Assembly: GCA_017454945.1 (NCBI GenBank)
Contig: JAFTCA010000041.1
Coordinates: 216,564-280,563, forward strand
Length of the DNA stretch: 64,000 bases
Reading direction: 5' to 3'
From: Bacteroidales bacterium
GTDB taxonomy: Bacteria > Bacteroidota > Bacteroidia > Bacteroidales > WCHB1-69
Made by a program: the position numbers and the translations under genes. The notes below the pieces were generated by a model. That model did no database searches and was not told where the DNA came from. It saw nothing but the letters and a program-made list of their open reading frames with translations. Below, one piece after another: positions 1-9,999 of this stretch (position 1 is the stretch's first letter; each line of letters begins with the position of its first letter).

Positions 1-2
1 AC

Positions 3-2399
3 GAAAATTTTATTCAGACTGAGTCGGTTAAATATGACAAATTGTTTTCAGATATTGATGGTAAATCATTAGATGAACAGCAACGGATAGCTGTAATTAC
101 AGACGAAGAAAGAGTGCTGGTGTTAGCAGGAGCGGGAAGTGGCAAAACTCTTACTATCGCGGCGAAAGTTAAGTATTTGTGCGAGACAAAAAATATTCGT
201 CCACAGGATATACTTCTCATTTCTTTTACTAGGAAATCTGCACAAGAAATGACGGAAAGGATTTGCAATAGACTTGGAATTCAAGTGGAAGCAACGACTT
301 TTCACAAACTTGGCCTTGATATCATTACGTGTTCGGAAGACTCTCGACCTGATGTCGCAGATGAGAATGTGCTTTATCGCTTTGTGCAGGAGTTTTTTGA
401 AAATGAAATGCTGAAATATCCGGATATTATTAAGAGCCTGACGGAATACTTTTCATATTATTTGGAAATTCCTAATAAATTGGAAGATTGTCATTCGCTT
501 GGAGAATTTTATGAAAAGGAAAAAACAGCAGATCTTGAAACCTTAAAATCTAAATACGAACGGGAACAATACATACGGGCTACAGGTTCAGAAAAAGCCC
601 AATCATATACTACATTACGCAATGAAAAGGTAAAAAGCCTTGAAGAGATCAAAATAGCGAATTTTTTGTTTTTGCATGGTGTGAATTATGAATACGAACC
701 TCTTTATCCCTTTGAGAGTGATGACTTGTCACGTAAGGCATATCGTCCCGATTTCTATCTTGTAGATTATGACATTTATTTGGAGCATTTCGGAATTTCA
801 AAGAATAATACCGTTCCATGGCTTTCTCCTGTTGAGGAGAGAAAATATTTGGATGGTATTCGCTGGAAACGTGATTTCCATCGACAAAATGGTACAAAAT
901 TACTTGAGACATATTCCTATTATAGTTCGGACGGAATTCTTTTAAATAAACTTGAAGAGATTCTGTTGGCTAATGGTGTGAAATTCAAAGAACGTGACTT
1001 TTCCGAAATATTTAGCACTGTCTATGCAAGTAAAAGTAACAAGTATTTTTCCGAGTTTATAAAACTATGCTGTACTTTTATTTCATTGTTTAAATCAAAT
1101 AATTACAAAATTGATCATATTGAGATATTACGACAACACTATCTTACTGAGGTGCAGAACAATTTCCTTCGAGACAGGACAAATTTGTTCTTGAAAATAA
1201 TTAAAACGATATTGTCCGAATATCAGAATTCACTTTTGGCGAGAAATGCTATTGATTTTTCTGATATGATTAACAATGCGGCAGATTTGGTTGTCTCAGG
1301 GTGTGATATACCTGCTTATAAATACTTGATAGTGGATGAATATCAAGATATATCGAAAGCTCGTTTTGTCTTCTTAAAGGCTATAGCAGATAGAACGAAG
1401 GCAAAAGTATTCTGTGTGGGAGATGACTGGCAATCTATCTATCGCTTTGCAGGAAGTGATATTTCCTTGTTTACGGATTTTGAAGAATATTTTGGTTATA
1501 CCAAGGTTCTGAAAATTGAGAAAACATATAGGAATTCTCAACAACTGATTGACGAGGCTTCCCGATTTATAACTAGAAATCCGCAACAATTAAAGAAGGA
1601 ATTGCGCTCTGATAAAAGTTTGGATTACCCGCTTGTCTTTTGGGGTGTAGATGATGAACTTGGCAATGCTTTGCAAAAGGCAATCAAAAAGATTGTTTCT
1701 GAATGTGGAACAAAGTCTTCGATACTGCTCTTAGGCCGGACAAATTATGACTTAGATATTGTCATGAAAACAGGGCTGTTCAGAATTGTTCATGCAAAAG
1801 GCAAACAGACTTTGGAATACATTCCGTTCCCCGATTTGAATATTTCATTTCTTACGGTTCATAAATCAAAAGGGTTGGAAGCCGATAATGTGATTTTGGT
1901 TAATTTTAAGAATGACAAACTCGGATTTCCGAATCAAATAGCAGACGATCAAGTATTGAATCTGGTTCTGACAAAGGCAGAATCATTTCAGTATGCTGAA
2001 GAACGTCGGTTGTTTTATGTTGCAATCACTCGTACAAAAAACAGAATATACGTTCTTACTGATAAGAAAAATCCTTCGTCTTTCTTTGACGAATTCGTTG
2101 AGTCTAAATCAGTATGTTTTGTTTCTTTTGAAGGACAGTTTGAAGGTGCTCAAACTCATTGTCCGTGTTGTAAGACAGGTGTTCTTGTGGAAAAAGAATA
2201 CAATGGAAAAACATTTGTGGGATGTTCAAATTACCCCCAATGCACATATACCTTACCCAATGTCGCAATTCTCGTTAATTCAATGAAATGCCCTGCTTGT
2301 GGTGGTTTTTTGATGGAGCGAAGAGATAAGTTGGGTCATGCGTTTTATGGGTGCACGAATTTTCCATATTGTAGATATACAGAACAAAAATGGATATAA
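3..2399 (+). CDS. UvrD/HelD-like superfamily 1 DNA helicase with two C-terminal zinc ribbons (5' partial)
   Basis: ATP-dependent DNA helicase, probably in repair or recombination. The frame is open through the left edge, so the true start lies outside; numbering here is from the TTG at 42. Walker A (AGAGSGKT) is at about residues 30-37, a Walker B-like VDEYQD lies near 430, and the motif VAITRTKNR is near the C-terminus. Residues about 215-295 interrupt the helicase with a restriction-endonuclease-like stretch (YRPDF with D237, YLEHF with E248), an insertion I associate with helicase IV homologues. The C-terminus carries two topoisomerase-type C4 zinc ribbons (CPCC..CSNYPQC and CPAC..CTNFPYC). 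Family membership is clear; the nuclease reading is inference. Codon use is visibly more AT-rich than in clpC nearby. Confidence 0.88.
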   Translation, partial: ENFIQTESVKYDKLFSDIDGKSLDEQQRIAVITDEERVLVLAGAGSGKTLTIAAKVKYLCETKNIRPQDILLISFTRKSAQEMTERICNRLGIQVEATTFHKLGLDIITCSEDSRPDVADENVLYRFVQEFFENEMLKYPDIIKSLTEYFSYYLEIPNKLEDCHSLGEFYEKEKTADLETLKSKYEREQYIRATGSEKAQSYTTLRNEKVKSLEEIKIANFLFLHGVNYEYEPLYPFESDDLSRKAYRPDFYLVDYDIYLEHFGISKNNTVPWLSPVEERKYLDGIRWKRDFHRQNGTKLLETYSYYSSDGILLNKLEEILLANGVKFKERDFSEIFSTVYASKSNKYFSEFIKLCCTFISLFKSNNYKIDHIEILRQHYLTEVQNNFLRDRTNLFLKIIKTILSEYQNSLLARNAIDFSDMINNAADLVVSGCDIPAYKYLIVDEYQDISKARFVFLKAIADRTKAKVFCVGDDWQSIYRFAGSDISLFTDFEEYFGYTKVLKIEKTYRNSQQLIDEASRFITRNPQQLKKELRSDKSLDYPLVFWGVDDELGNALQKAIKKIVSECGTKSSILLLGRTNYDLDIVMKTGLFRIVHAKGKQTLEYIPFPDLNISFLTVHKSKGLEADNVILVNFKNDKLGFPNQIADDQVLNLVLTKAESFQYAEERRLFYVAITRTKNRIYVLTDKKNPSSFFDEFVESKSVCFVSFEGQFEGAQTHCPCCKTGVLVEKEYNGKTFVGCSNYPQCTYTLPNVAILVNSMKCPACGGFLMERRDKLGHAFYGCTNFPYCRYTEQKWI

Positions 2400-2433
2400 T
2401 CCTTTGTTCTTTGAACTTTGAATTCTGAATTTT

Positions 2434-2453
2434 AGCCGCAGCACACTGCGGCT
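2434..2453 (+). terminator. Hairpin between convergent helicase and nspC genes
   Basis: Perfect 8-bp stem (AGCCGCAG / CTGCGGCT) with a CACA loop, followed on the plus strand by a moderately T-rich TTATCTTTTA. It lies between two convergent genes and most likely ends helicase transcription. The T-tract is weaker than at other terminators in the window. Confidence 0.6.
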
Positions 2454-2459
2454 TATCTT

Positions 2460-3623
2460 TTACCCCAATTTCTCCTTGTACGCCTCGTATCCTGGCTCCC
2501 TGAACAGGAAGAAGTTCTGCTCCTTGTCAACCATGCCGATGGCAGGGTGCTTGACACCGTTGAAGAAGGTGGTCTTGACCATCGTGTAGTGTATCATGTC
2601 GTCGAAAACAACCCTGTCGCCGATTTCCAGTGGCTCGGGGAATGCAAAGTCGCCCATGCCCATGAAGTCACCGGCAAGGCACGAGTTGCCGCCCATGCGG
2701 TAAACAAACTTGTCGCCCTCCGTCGGTTCGTGAGCCCCAATGATGGTGGGCTTGTAAGGCATCTCTAAGCAGTCGGGCATGTGGCACGAGAAGGAGACAT
2801 TGAGGATGGCTGTCCGTATGCCCTTGTTCTCAACAATATCTTCTACGGTGGAAACCAATACGCCAGTCTGCCAGCCTACCGCCTCACCAGGTTCCAAGAT
2901 GACCTCCTCTAAATTGGGGTAGCGCTGTTTGAACGCCTTCAATATGTCGATGAGGTGGGCTATGTCGTAGCCCTCACGGGTGATGAGATGGCCGCCGCCC
3001 AAGTTGACCCATTTGCACTGCTTGATGAGGTGGCCAAATTTGGCTTCAAAACTCTCCAGACAGTGCTCCAATGCGTAGCTGTCGTTCTCGCATAGCGCAT
3101 GCATGTGCAGGCCTTCAATGCCGTCGGGTAACTGCTCGGGCATCTGCTCCACCGGTATGCCTAATCTGCAGCCCGGAGCCGCCGGATTGTACAGGTCGGT
3201 CTCAATCTCCGAGTATTCGGGGTTGACGCGCAAGCCGAAGCTGACCTTCTTGGGCGATTTTTGTGCCTGCTCCTTGAAACGATACCATTGGCTTAACGAA
3301 TTGAAAGTGAGATGGTTGCTATAGATGAGCAGGTGCTCAAACTCCTCTGGCAGATAGACGGGCGCATAGGTGTGAGCCTCGCATCCCATCTCTTCGCTGA
3401 TAAGACGCGCCTCGTTGAGCGAACTGGCAGTGGCACCATGCAGGTATTCTTTTACCATAGGAAATGCGTGCCAGAAAGCAAAGCCTTTGAGGGCGCAAAT
3501 GATGGACACACCGGCACTTTGCTGCACCAGGTCAAGCAGCTGCAGGTTGGCTTCCAGCGATTCTTCAAAAAGGACATAGCAGGGTGAGGGGTATTTCCCG
3601 TAAAGTTCGTCAATGGTATTCAT
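2460..3623 (-). CDS. nspC: Carboxynorspermidine decarboxylase
   Basis: PLP-dependent decarboxylase of the alanine-racemase-fold group III family. It converts carboxy(nor)spermidine to (nor)spermidine, the last step of the alternative polyamine route common in Bacteroidota. The PLP lysine is K46 in CALKGFA, and the C-terminal half has GGNSCLAGDF and FDDMIHYTMVK, typical of NspC. The length of 387 residues is normal. The gene is transcribed alone, divergently from clpC, with a minus-strand -7 box at 3694-3701. The partner carboxyspermidine dehydrogenase is not in the window. Confidence 0.93.
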   Translation of the reverse strand: MNTIDELYGKYPSPCYVLFEESLEANLQLLDLVQQSAGVSIICALKGFAFWHAFPMVKEYLHGATASSLNEARLISEEMGCEAHTYAPVYLPEEFEHLLIYSNHLTFNSLSQWYRFKEQAQKSPKKVSFGLRVNPEYSEIETDLYNPAAPGCRLGIPVEQMPEQLPDGIEGLHMHALCENDSYALEHCLESFEAKFGHLIKQCKWVNLGGGHLITREGYDIAHLIDILKAFKQRYPNLEEVILEPGEAVGWQTGVLVSTVEDIVENKGIRTAILNVSFSCHMPDCLEMPYKPTIIGAHEPTEGDKFVYRMGGNSCLAGDFMGMGDFAFPEPLEIGDRVVFDDMIHYTMVKTTFFNGVKHPAIGMVDKEQNFFLFREPGYEAYKEKLG

Positions 3624-3693
3624 GCGCTTTACAATATCAGTTGTTTGATTTTAGCGAGTTAAATCTTCTTGAATTTAACATCTTAAAGATGTA

Positions 3694-3701
3694 CAAAAAT
3701 A
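3694..3701 (-). promoter_or_regulatory. Bacteroidota-type -7 box for nspC
   Basis: CAAAAATA on the plus strand reads TATTTTTG on the minus strand, matching the TAnnTTTG consensus, about 70 bases upstream of the nspC start. No clear -33 TTTG is visible. Confidence 0.55.
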
Positions 3702-3748
3702 CGATATTTTTCAGCAGATGGCGCATCGGAAAATTCAAAAAGATAATG

Positions 3749-3756
3749 TATCTTTG
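3749..3756 (+). promoter_or_regulatory. Bacteroidota-type -7 box for clpC
   Basis: TATCTTTG matches TAnnTTTG 23 bases upstream of the clpC ATG, giving a short leader. A -33 element is not obvious. Together with the nspC box it makes a compact divergent promoter region. Confidence 0.6.
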
Positions 3757-3779
3757 CAGCACAAAATTATGATACGTAT

Positions 3780-6332
3780 ATGGAAATAATAATAAAGTAT
3801 TCCGAAGAAATGAAATTTGCTTTGGAGGAGGCTAAAAGCATTTCTGTTTTTTATCAGATTCCAACTGTAGGCATAGAACAGATTGTGGTGGGCATTTGCA
3901 AATATCCTGAATATAGCACGGTCAAGAATCTGTTCGACCTTTATAAAGTGGATATGAATATGTTAAGGACTAAGTTGGAGGAGATGTTAAGCAATTATGA
4001 GAACAAAAAGGAGGTGCAGCTGGAAGAGGTGAAGCTGACTCATCAAGCGGAACACACATTGCGCCGTGCCTATCTGTTGGCCAAAACATTTAGGGAAGAA
4101 TATGTTGAAGCACAACATTTTATATTGGCGTTATTGCAGGAGGGTCCTGGCTACGACAATGTGGTTAAGATGTTGTTGAAACGCTTCGGCCTGACTTACG
4201 ATTCGTTTCTGAGCGAGTTGAACGGCACTACGGAGGCGTCCGCTTCGCATGAAGAGGCCTTCTTCGCCGGTGGTGACGACGACGACGATCGCCGTCCGTC
4301 GCGCTCTGCCCGCGACACTGCCAAGGGTTCAGCCACGCCCATGTTGGACAATTTCGGCAAGGACTTGACCAAGTATGCCCGTGAGGGCCGTCTGGACCCC
4401 ATTGTGGGCCGCGAGCGCGAGATGGAGCGTATTACTCAAATTTTGAGCCGCCGCAAGAAAAACAATCCCGTGCTGATAGGCGAACCCGGCGTGGGCAAGT
4501 CGGCAGTGGCCGAAGGTCTGGCTATGCGCATCGTGCAAGGCAAGGTGTCGCGCACGCTGCTCAACAAACGTGTGGTGAGCCTCGACATGGCTTCACTGGT
4601 GGCAGGCACCAAGTACCGTGGCCAATTTGAGGAACGTATGAAAACCATTCTCACCGAGTTGGAGAAGAATCCCGATATCATCCTCTTTATCGATGAGTTG
4701 CACACGATGGTGGGCGCTGGCGGCTCGGGAGGAAGCCTCGATGCCTCCAATATGTTCAAACCCGCCCTGGCTCGCGGCGAATTGCAATGTATCGGTGCCA
4801 CCACACTCGATGAGTATCGCCAGTACATTGAGAAAGACGGTGCCCTTGAACGCCGTTTCCAGAAGGTGATGATGGAGCCCACAACGCCAGAAGAGACTAT
4901 CGAAATTCTTCAAAATATCAAGGATAAGTACGAGGATCATCACATGGTACGCTATTCCGATGAAGCCATTAAAGCGTGTGTGATGCTGACAAACCGCTAT
5001 ATTACAGATCGTTGTCTTCCTGATAAGGCCATCGATGCTCTGGATGAAGCGGGTTCAAGAACACATATTGTTAATATCCATGTGCCTGAAGAGATGATAG
5101 AGGCGGAGAAGGAGATTGAAACCCTTCAAAAGCTGAAAAACGACGCTGTAAAAGATCAGCAGTACAATGCCGCCGCCGGCTACCGCGACCAGCTGAAATT
5201 AGCCGAAGAGCATCTGGATATTATCAAACGTAATTGGGAGGAACAGGCAGATTTGCAGCGTCCTATAGTGACGGAAGAGAATATCGCTGAGGTGATTGCC
5301 ATGATGACGGGCGTGCCTGTGCAGCGCATCGCTAAGAACGAAAGCGAGCGCCTGATGCGCATGGCCGACGAGTTGCGAGGCAAGGTTATCGGGCAGGATG
5401 AGGCCATCGTTAAGATTGCCAAGGCCATTCGCCGCAATAGGGCAGGTTTGAAAGATCCTAACAAGCCCATCGGCACATTTATATTCCTCGGTCCTACGGG
5501 CGTGGGTAAGACTTACCTCGCTAAAGTGTTGGCTGAGTATCTGTTCGACTCGCAAGATACCATTATCCGCATCGATATGAGCGAATATATGGAGAAGCAT
5601 ACCGTGTCGCGCCTCATTGGAGCGCCTCCGGGCTATGTGGGTTACGAAGAGGGTGGCCAGCTGACGGAGAAAGTGCGTCGCAAACCGTATTCCATCGTAC
5701 TTTTGGATGAGATAGAAAAAGCTCACCATGATGTGTATAATGTTTTGTTACAGGTGTTTGACGATGGTCAGTTGACCGATGGCATCGGCCGTAAGGTTGA
5801 CTTTAAGAACACCATCATTATCATGACTTCCAACATCGGCTCGCGCGAGTTGAAGGATTTCGGTACAGGTATGGGCTTTTCCACGTCAGCCAAGGATGCC
5901 AACCGCCAGAAGGAAGCCAATATCATTCTCGAAAAAGCGCTGCAGAAGAGTTTTGCTCCCGAGTTTATCAACCGTATCGATGATATCATCTATTTCAACA
6001 GTCTGGAAAAACCAGAAATCATGAAAATTATTGATATAGAGTTGAAAAAGTTGTTTGAAAGAGTCGAGGCCATGGGACTGTCGGTGACGATTACCGACAA
6101 AGCCAAGGAATTCCTGGTTGACAAAGGCTGGGATAGCAATTATGGCGCCCGTCCGTTGAAACGCGCCATCCAGAAATATGTTGAGGACTTGTTGGCCGAG
6201 GAGATTCTGAAGCAGTCGCTGGCAGGAAGAACCGAAGTGACAGTGGATTACGACGATGTTCGAGAAGAAATGGTTGTGCTCACTGCAGATTCTGTCAATG
6301 CACTTCCCGAATCAGAAGAAGTCGCCTCGTAG
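3780..6332 (+). CDS. clpC: ClpC-type AAA+ unfoldase, ATPase subunit of the Clp protease
   Basis: Hexameric Clp/Hsp100 unfoldase that feeds substrates to ClpP. Order of parts: N-terminal Clp repeat domain (about 1-150), an acidic/basic spacer ([10 protein letters not shown] then Arg/Ser-rich, about 160-180), the first AAA+ module with Walker A GEPGVGKS (234-241) and Walker B LFIDE (302-306), a middle coiled domain near 440-490, and the second AAA+ module with GPTGVGKT (571-578), sensor and D2-small domain. The 850-residue length fits ClpC. The start follows the promoter at 3749. Three bases separate its stop from the next gene, suggesting an operon with the membrane protein and rsmI-like gene. 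clpP and clpX lie 30 kb away. Confidence 0.95.
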   Translation: MEIIIKYSEEMKFALEEAKSISVFYQIPTVGIEQIVVGICKYPEYSTVKNLFDLYKVDMNMLRTKLEEMLSNYENKKEVQLEEVKLTHQAEHTLRRAYLLAKTFREEYVEAQHFILALLQEGPGYDNVVKMLLKRFGLTYDSFLSELNGTTEASASHEEAFFAGGDDDDDRRPSRSARDTAKGSATPMLDNFGKDLTKYAREGRLDPIVGREREMERITQILSRRKKNNPVLIGEPGVGKSAVAEGLAMRIVQGKVSRTLLNKRVVSLDMASLVAGTKYRGQFEERMKTILTELEKNPDIILFIDELHTMVGAGGSGGSLDASNMFKPALARGELQCIGATTLDEYRQYIEKDGALERRFQKVMMEPTTPEETIEILQNIKDKYEDHHMVRYSDEAIKACVMLTNRYITDRCLPDKAIDALDEAGSRTHIVNIHVPEEMIEAEKEIETLQKLKNDAVKDQQYNAAAGYRDQLKLAEEHLDIIKRNWEEQADLQRPIVTEENIAEVIAMMTGVPVQRIAKNESERLMRMADELRGKVIGQDEAIVKIAKAIRRNRAGLKDPNKPIGTFIFLGPTGVGKTYLAKVLAEYLFDSQDTIIRIDMSEYMEKHTVSRLIGAPPGYVGYEEGGQLTEKVRRKPYSIVLLDEIEKAHHDVYNVLLQVFDDGQLTDGIGRKVDFKNTIIIMTSNIGSRELKDFGTGMGFSTSAKDANRQKEANIILEKALQKSFAPEFINRIDDIIYFNSLEKPEIMKIIDIELKKLFERVEAMGLSVTITDKAKEFLVDKGWDSNYGARPLKRAIQKYVEDLLAEEILKQSLAGRTEVTVDYDDVREEMVVLTADSVNALPESEEVAS

Positions 6333-6335
6333 ATC

Positions 6336-6833
6336 ATGGCCATGAAACTGAAAATTTCACGCAGTTGGCTGCTGGCTATTGGCATTGTCCTCATCTTTGT
6401 CTGCTATTTCGTGATGCGTGCGCGGACGTATAAGCAGAGCGAGTTTACTGTCGGCGTGGTGATGAACGACCAGCAGAACAAGCCTACATTTGCTGGCGAC
6501 ATTGAGATGAACCTCTATTACTTCATCGGGGAGGAAGAGTATTGCGTGCCGACCTATCAGTATCCCGACAAGGAGAATTCCATTGTATGCGTGCACTACC
6601 TGCCCGAGTCGCCCGAAAAGGGGAGCATTTACACGCGTGGCGATTTCTGGTTTCTGAAAATGCTCTGGCTGTTGTTGCCGATGATGATTTGGGCGGCTAT
6701 TGTGCTCTCGTTTATTGATGAAAACGACCAGGTGATATTTATCCTTTCAAGAAACAAACAGTGTAAGAATAATCCTACTAATTCTCAGTCACATCATGTT
6801 ATACCTGATTCCGACCCCGCTGGGCGAAAATGA
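6336..6833 (+). CDS. Small two-TM membrane protein, DUF3592-like
   Basis: Unnamed protein of 165 residues. One hydrophobic helix lies near the N-terminus (about 11-26), followed by a roughly 80-residue extracytoplasmic part, a second helix (about 108-125) and a polar tail. The segment VCVHYLPESPEKG resembles the V-x-Y-x-P-x-x-P signature I associate with DUF3592 membrane proteins; this is a resemblance only. It starts three bases after clpC, and its last 38 bases overlap the next gene, so its tail may be a late frame extension. Role unknown. Confidence 0.65.
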   Translation: MAMKLKISRSWLLAIGIVLIFVCYFVMRARTYKQSEFTVGVVMNDQQNKPTFAGDIEMNLYYFIGEEEYCVPTYQYPDKENSIVCVHYLPESPEKGSIYTRGDFWFLKMLWLLLPMMIWAAIVLSFIDENDQVIFILSRNKQCKNNPTNSQSHHVIPDSDPAGRK

Positions 6834-7491
6834 CTTTAGCGCCATTTTTCCTGCTATTAACGAGGAGATTATTAATACGATAGATGATTTTATCGTAGAA
6901 GATCTGCGTACAGGTCGCCGCTTTGTCAAAAAAGCGGGCATGCGCAAACCTATCGACACGCTGAACTTTATGCTGCTCAATGAGCATACACGCGAGGTGG
7001 ATGCCAAGCAATATCTACAGCCCTGTTTGGAAGGAAAACATGTGGGCCTTATGTCCGATGCGGGCACGCCCTGTGTGGCCGACCCTGGTCATGTGATTGT
7101 GGCCGCCGCTCATCGTCTGAATATTCCCGTGGTGCCGCTGGTGGGACCAAATTCCATCATCATGTCGTTGATGGCGTCCGGGCTCAATGGCCAGAATTTC
7201 GCCTTTAACGGCTACTTGCCTGTCGAGCGCGACCGCCGCGAAAATGCCCTGCGCACACTCGAGGGACTGATGTATAAACATAATCAGACACAGATATTTA
7301 TCGAAACGCCTTATCGCAATAACCACATGATTGAATCGGTGCTACAAGTTTGTAATCACGCCACCGTCCTTTGCGTGGCCGCCGATGTGGCAACGCCTCA
7401 ACAAACCATTGTGTCAAAGACGGTTGGTCAGTGGAAAAAAAGCCAATATGATTTCCACAAACGCCCTGCCGTTTTTCTTCTTGGCAAGTAA
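6796..7491 (+). CDS. RsmI-like SAM-dependent tetrapyrrole-fold methyltransferase
   Basis: Member of the SAM-dependent methyltransferase family containing RsmI, the 16S rRNA C1402 ribose 2'-O-methyltransferase. It begins MLYLIPTPLGE and contains GLMSDAGTPCVADPG (near 74-90) and VPLVGPNSIIMSLMASG, hallmark loops of the family. At 231 residues it is shorter than canonical RsmI (about 280) and resembles the second, shorter paralogue I recall from Bacteroidales, so the substrate is uncertain. The ATG at 6796 lies inside the preceding gene, consistent with translational coupling. Confidence 0.85.
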   Translation: MLYLIPTPLGENDFSAIFPAINEEIINTIDDFIVEDLRTGRRFVKKAGMRKPIDTLNFMLLNEHTREVDAKQYLQPCLEGKHVGLMSDAGTPCVADPGHVIVAAAHRLNIPVVPLVGPNSIIMSLMASGLNGQNFAFNGYLPVERDRRENALRTLEGLMYKHNQTQIFIETPYRNNHMIESVLQVCNHATVLCVAADVATPQQTIVSKTVGQWKKSQYDFHKRPAVFLLGK

Positions 7492-7502
7492 GTTTCAAGG
7501 TG

Positions 7503-7558
7503 CAATTTATAATTTATAATGTATAATTGTACATTGTAAATTATTAATTGTTAATTGT
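7503..7558. repeat. AT-rich 3'-end repeat, copy 1
   Basis: Low-complexity sequence built from AATTGTAAATTATTAATT and AATTGTTAATTG, lying between rsmI-like and the hydrolase and running through the hydrolase stop codon at 7544-7546. Related copies occur at 11815, 21801, 32515 and 33542. Confidence 0.7.
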
Positions 7559-8950
7559 TTGGTTCAGCCAGTACGAAATCTGCTGTAACACAATAGGATT
7601 AAAGGTCTGCGAGATCTCTCCGTATTCAGTAAAAAGTCCCGTTTCGCAAGTTTGAAACAGGTGGTTTACGTTGGGTATCGCTTCGCACCGGGCTTGTGGG
7701 TTCTTTTTTGTGCATTTTTGGATAATGGCGAGGTTGGTTTTGTGATACACCTGTGTGTCTTTCTCGCCGTTCAACGCGTAAAGAGGGCAAGTGATTTTCG
7801 AAAAATAGTAGGAAGGGTCGATTTTGAAGAGTTTGAACATCCAAGGGTTGAACAGTTGTTGCGACATAATCAGCTGCTCTTTTTTGGTGAGGTGCGATGC
7901 CTCAATCTGCTCGGGCGTCATTTTGTCGGTGTGTTGTTGGATGTATTTCATAAATTTGGTGGAGGCTGCTTGGATGGTCGGCTCGCTCTCCATTATTTCG
8001 TAGATGCCCTGATTGAGTTTCTGGCTGTTCTTGCGTTGTGCAGCCGTGGCGTTCGAGTCTAACACGAATTGGTTTTGATAGAGCAAAGTGTTCTTCAGGT
8101 TGTCGGCCATACCTGCCAGTGATACCACAAAGGCCACATCTTTGTTGCGTGCGGCGACCATGGCTGCAACCAATCCGCCTTCACTGTGGCCTATCAAGCC
8201 GATAGGGCTGCCTTCCAGTCGCGGATGTTTGGCCAGTTCAGTCATGATAAATTCTACCACTTTGGCGAAATCATAGGTGGTGCATTGCGCAAAAACTGCC
8301 GGCGGCAGGTCGTCATAGCGGAAAACAGCGTATCCCAAGCGTGTTAGATGGTCGGCAATAACGAGGAACGGCTTGTGCATATAGATGGTCTCGTCGCGAT
8401 CCTGCCAGCCAGAGCCGGAAATCAGGATAGCAGTGGCCTTCGGTGTTCCATGGGGCAACGTCAGCGTGCCGTACACTTTGGCTTTGGAGTTGCCCACAAC
8501 CGATTGGGCGTCAAGTGTGATGAAGTCCTCTTCGTAAGGGTAGGGCAGTTTGGGCGTTTGCGGTCGCAGATACATCTTTCTGTTTTCCACTTTTGCCATG
8601 GTGAGGGGTAGCGATGTGCCGCTTTGTGTGAATGTGCCAGAGATGGTTTTATTGGCGTTCAGACGGCCGCTAAATTTGTTTTTCAAAGGATCTATGGCGA
8701 AGTTGATGATGCTGTCAACACACGAGAACCCCGACAGCTGGATGCCTGTGGAGTACTGGTCGGGACTGTCCAACTCGACATGTACCGAGTCGCCGTTCTC
8801 TTTGACTACCATGACCGTCGTTAGGAAATATTCATCGCTGATATGTAGTTTGCCTTCCCAAATGCCTTTGATGTGGGCGTAGGGATGCTCTTGAGCCGAT
8901 AATCCCCATAGGCAGGCACAGAGTGTCAGCAACAAAAAGAACTTTTTCAT
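7544..8950 (-). CDS. Secreted alpha/beta hydrolase (acyl esterase or peptidase-like)
   Basis: Exported serine hydrolase. A signal peptide (about 1-19, ending LSAQ) precedes a beta-rich N-terminal domain (about 20-130) and an alpha/beta-hydrolase domain. The nucleophile elbow is GHSEGG with S256; a probable acid lies near NGEKDTQV and the histidine in PNVNHLFQ. The substrate is not predictable. It lies directly downstream of ftsY with a 5-base gap, so it may be cotranscribed. The last residues TINN and the stop codon are encoded by an AT-rich repeat found at other gene ends. Length 468. Confidence 0.85.
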   Translation of the reverse strand: MKKFFLLLTLCACLWGLSAQEHPYAHIKGIWEGKLHISDEYFLTTVMVVKENGDSVHVELDSPDQYSTGIQLSGFSCVDSIINFAIDPLKNKFSGRLNANKTISGTFTQSGTSLPLTMAKVENRKMYLRPQTPKLPYPYEEDFITLDAQSVVGNSKAKVYGTLTLPHGTPKATAILISGSGWQDRDETIYMHKPFLVIADHLTRLGYAVFRYDDLPPAVFAQCTTYDFAKVVEFIMTELAKHPRLEGSPIGLIGHSEGGLVAAMVAARNKDVAFVVSLAGMADNLKNTLLYQNQFVLDSNATAAQRKNSQKLNQGIYEIMESEPTIQAASTKFMKYIQQHTDKMTPEQIEASHLTKKEQLIMSQQLFNPWMFKLFKIDPSYYFSKITCPLYALNGEKDTQVYHKTNLAIIQKCTKKNPQARCEAIPNVNHLFQTCETGLFTEYGEISQTFNPIVLQQISYWLNQTINN

Positions 8951-8955
8951 AAGTG

Positions 8956-9912
8956 TTAATTGTTGGGTAATAAGGAGTCAACGAATTCCTTGCGGTCAAA
9001 TACTTGCAGTTGGTCGATTTTTTCGCCTACGCCGATGTACTTGACGGGTATCTTGAATTGGTCGGAGATGCCGATGACCACACCACCTTTGGCTGTTCCG
9101 TCTAACTTAGTGATGGCTAATGAGTTGACTTTTGTGGCTGCTGTAAATTGACGGGCTTGTTCCATGGCATTTTGGCCTGTCGAGCCATCCAGTACCAGCA
9201 TCACTTCGTGCGGAGCGTCGGGTATCAGTTTGGCGACCACATTCTTGATTTTGGTCAGCTCGTTCATCAGGTTGATTTTGTTGTGCAGACGGCCAGCCGT
9301 GTCGATGAGGACCACATCAGCTTTCTTGGCGATGGCTGATGCTACGGTGTCGTAGGCGACGGCTGCAGGGTCAGCGCCCATGGCTTGTACAACAATGGGT
9401 ACGTCGGCACGTTTGGCCCAAATCTCCAGCTGGTCCACGGCGGCGGCTCTAAAGGTGTCAGCAGCACCTAACATCACCGAATAGCCTTTCTTCTTGAACT
9501 GGTATGCTAATTTACCGATGGTGGTGGTCTTGCCCACGCCGTTTACACCCACAACTAAAATGACGTATGGCGTGTCGTGCGGCGGAAGTTCAAAATCTCC
9601 CAAATCAGGATGGTCCTTTTCCATGAGCAGCGCGGCGATCTCTTCGCGCAGAATGCTGTTCAGCTGCTCGCTCCCAATATATTTGTCCTTGGCAACTCGT
9701 CCTTCAATACGTTGGATGATGTTGAGTGTCGTTTCCACGCCCACATCCGAAGTGACCAAGGCCTCCTCCAGACGATCGAGCACTTCGTCGTCAACTTTGC
9801 TCTTGCCGACTACGGTGCGCGCCAATTTGGAAAGGAAATTCTCTTTCGATTTCTCTAAACCTTTGTTGAGTTCTTCTTTTTTTTCTTTTGAGAATAATGA
9901 AAATAGTGCCAT
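8956..9912 (-). CDS. ftsY: Signal recognition particle receptor FtsY
   Basis: SRP-family GTPase that docks ribosome-SRP complexes at the inner membrane. Its 318 residues comprise a short charged N-terminus without the long acidic A domain of E. coli, a four-helix N domain, and the G domain with GVNGVGKT (122-129), DTAGRLHN and [10 protein letters not shown]. The gene order rpmG-DUF4295-ftsY is characteristic of Bacteroidota. A terminator (9943-9973) and a -7 box (9933-9940) just upstream suggest it also has its own promoter. Confidence 0.96.
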   Translation of the reverse strand: MALFSLFSKEKKEELNKGLEKSKENFLSKLARTVVGKSKVDDEVLDRLEEALVTSDVGVETTLNIIQRIEGRVAKDKYIGSEQLNSILREEIAALLMEKDHPDLGDFELPPHDTPYVILVVGVNGVGKTTTIGKLAYQFKKKGYSVMLGAADTFRAAAVDQLEIWAKRADVPIVVQAMGADPAAVAYDTVASAIAKKADVVLIDTAGRLHNKINLMNELTKIKNVVAKLIPDAPHEVMLVLDGSTGQNAMEQARQFTAATKVNSLAITKLDGTAKGGVVIGISDQFKIPVKYIGVGEKIDQLQVFDRKEFVDSLLPNN

Positions 9913-9932
9913 GATGATTTTTTCTTACGGAG

Positions 9933-9940
9933 CAAATATA
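9933..9940 (-). promoter_or_regulatory. -7 box for ftsY
   Basis: CAAATATA on the plus strand reads TATATTTG on the minus strand, matching TAnnTTTG, 20 bases upstream of the ftsY start and immediately after the terminator of the preceding operon. Confidence 0.55.
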
Positions 9941-9942
9941 CG

Positions 9943-9973
9943 AAAAAAGCTGAAATGATTTCTCATTCCAGCT
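9943..9973 (-). terminator. Intrinsic terminator after DUF4295 gene
   Basis: Arms 9948-9958 and 9963-9973 form an 11-bp stem (perfect on the minus-strand RNA counting one G-U) with a 4-base loop, followed on the minus strand by six U residues (9943-9948). It ends the rpmG-DUF4295 transcript. Confidence 0.8.
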
Positions 9974-9999
9974 CCTTTCTTACCATGAAAACAAAAATA

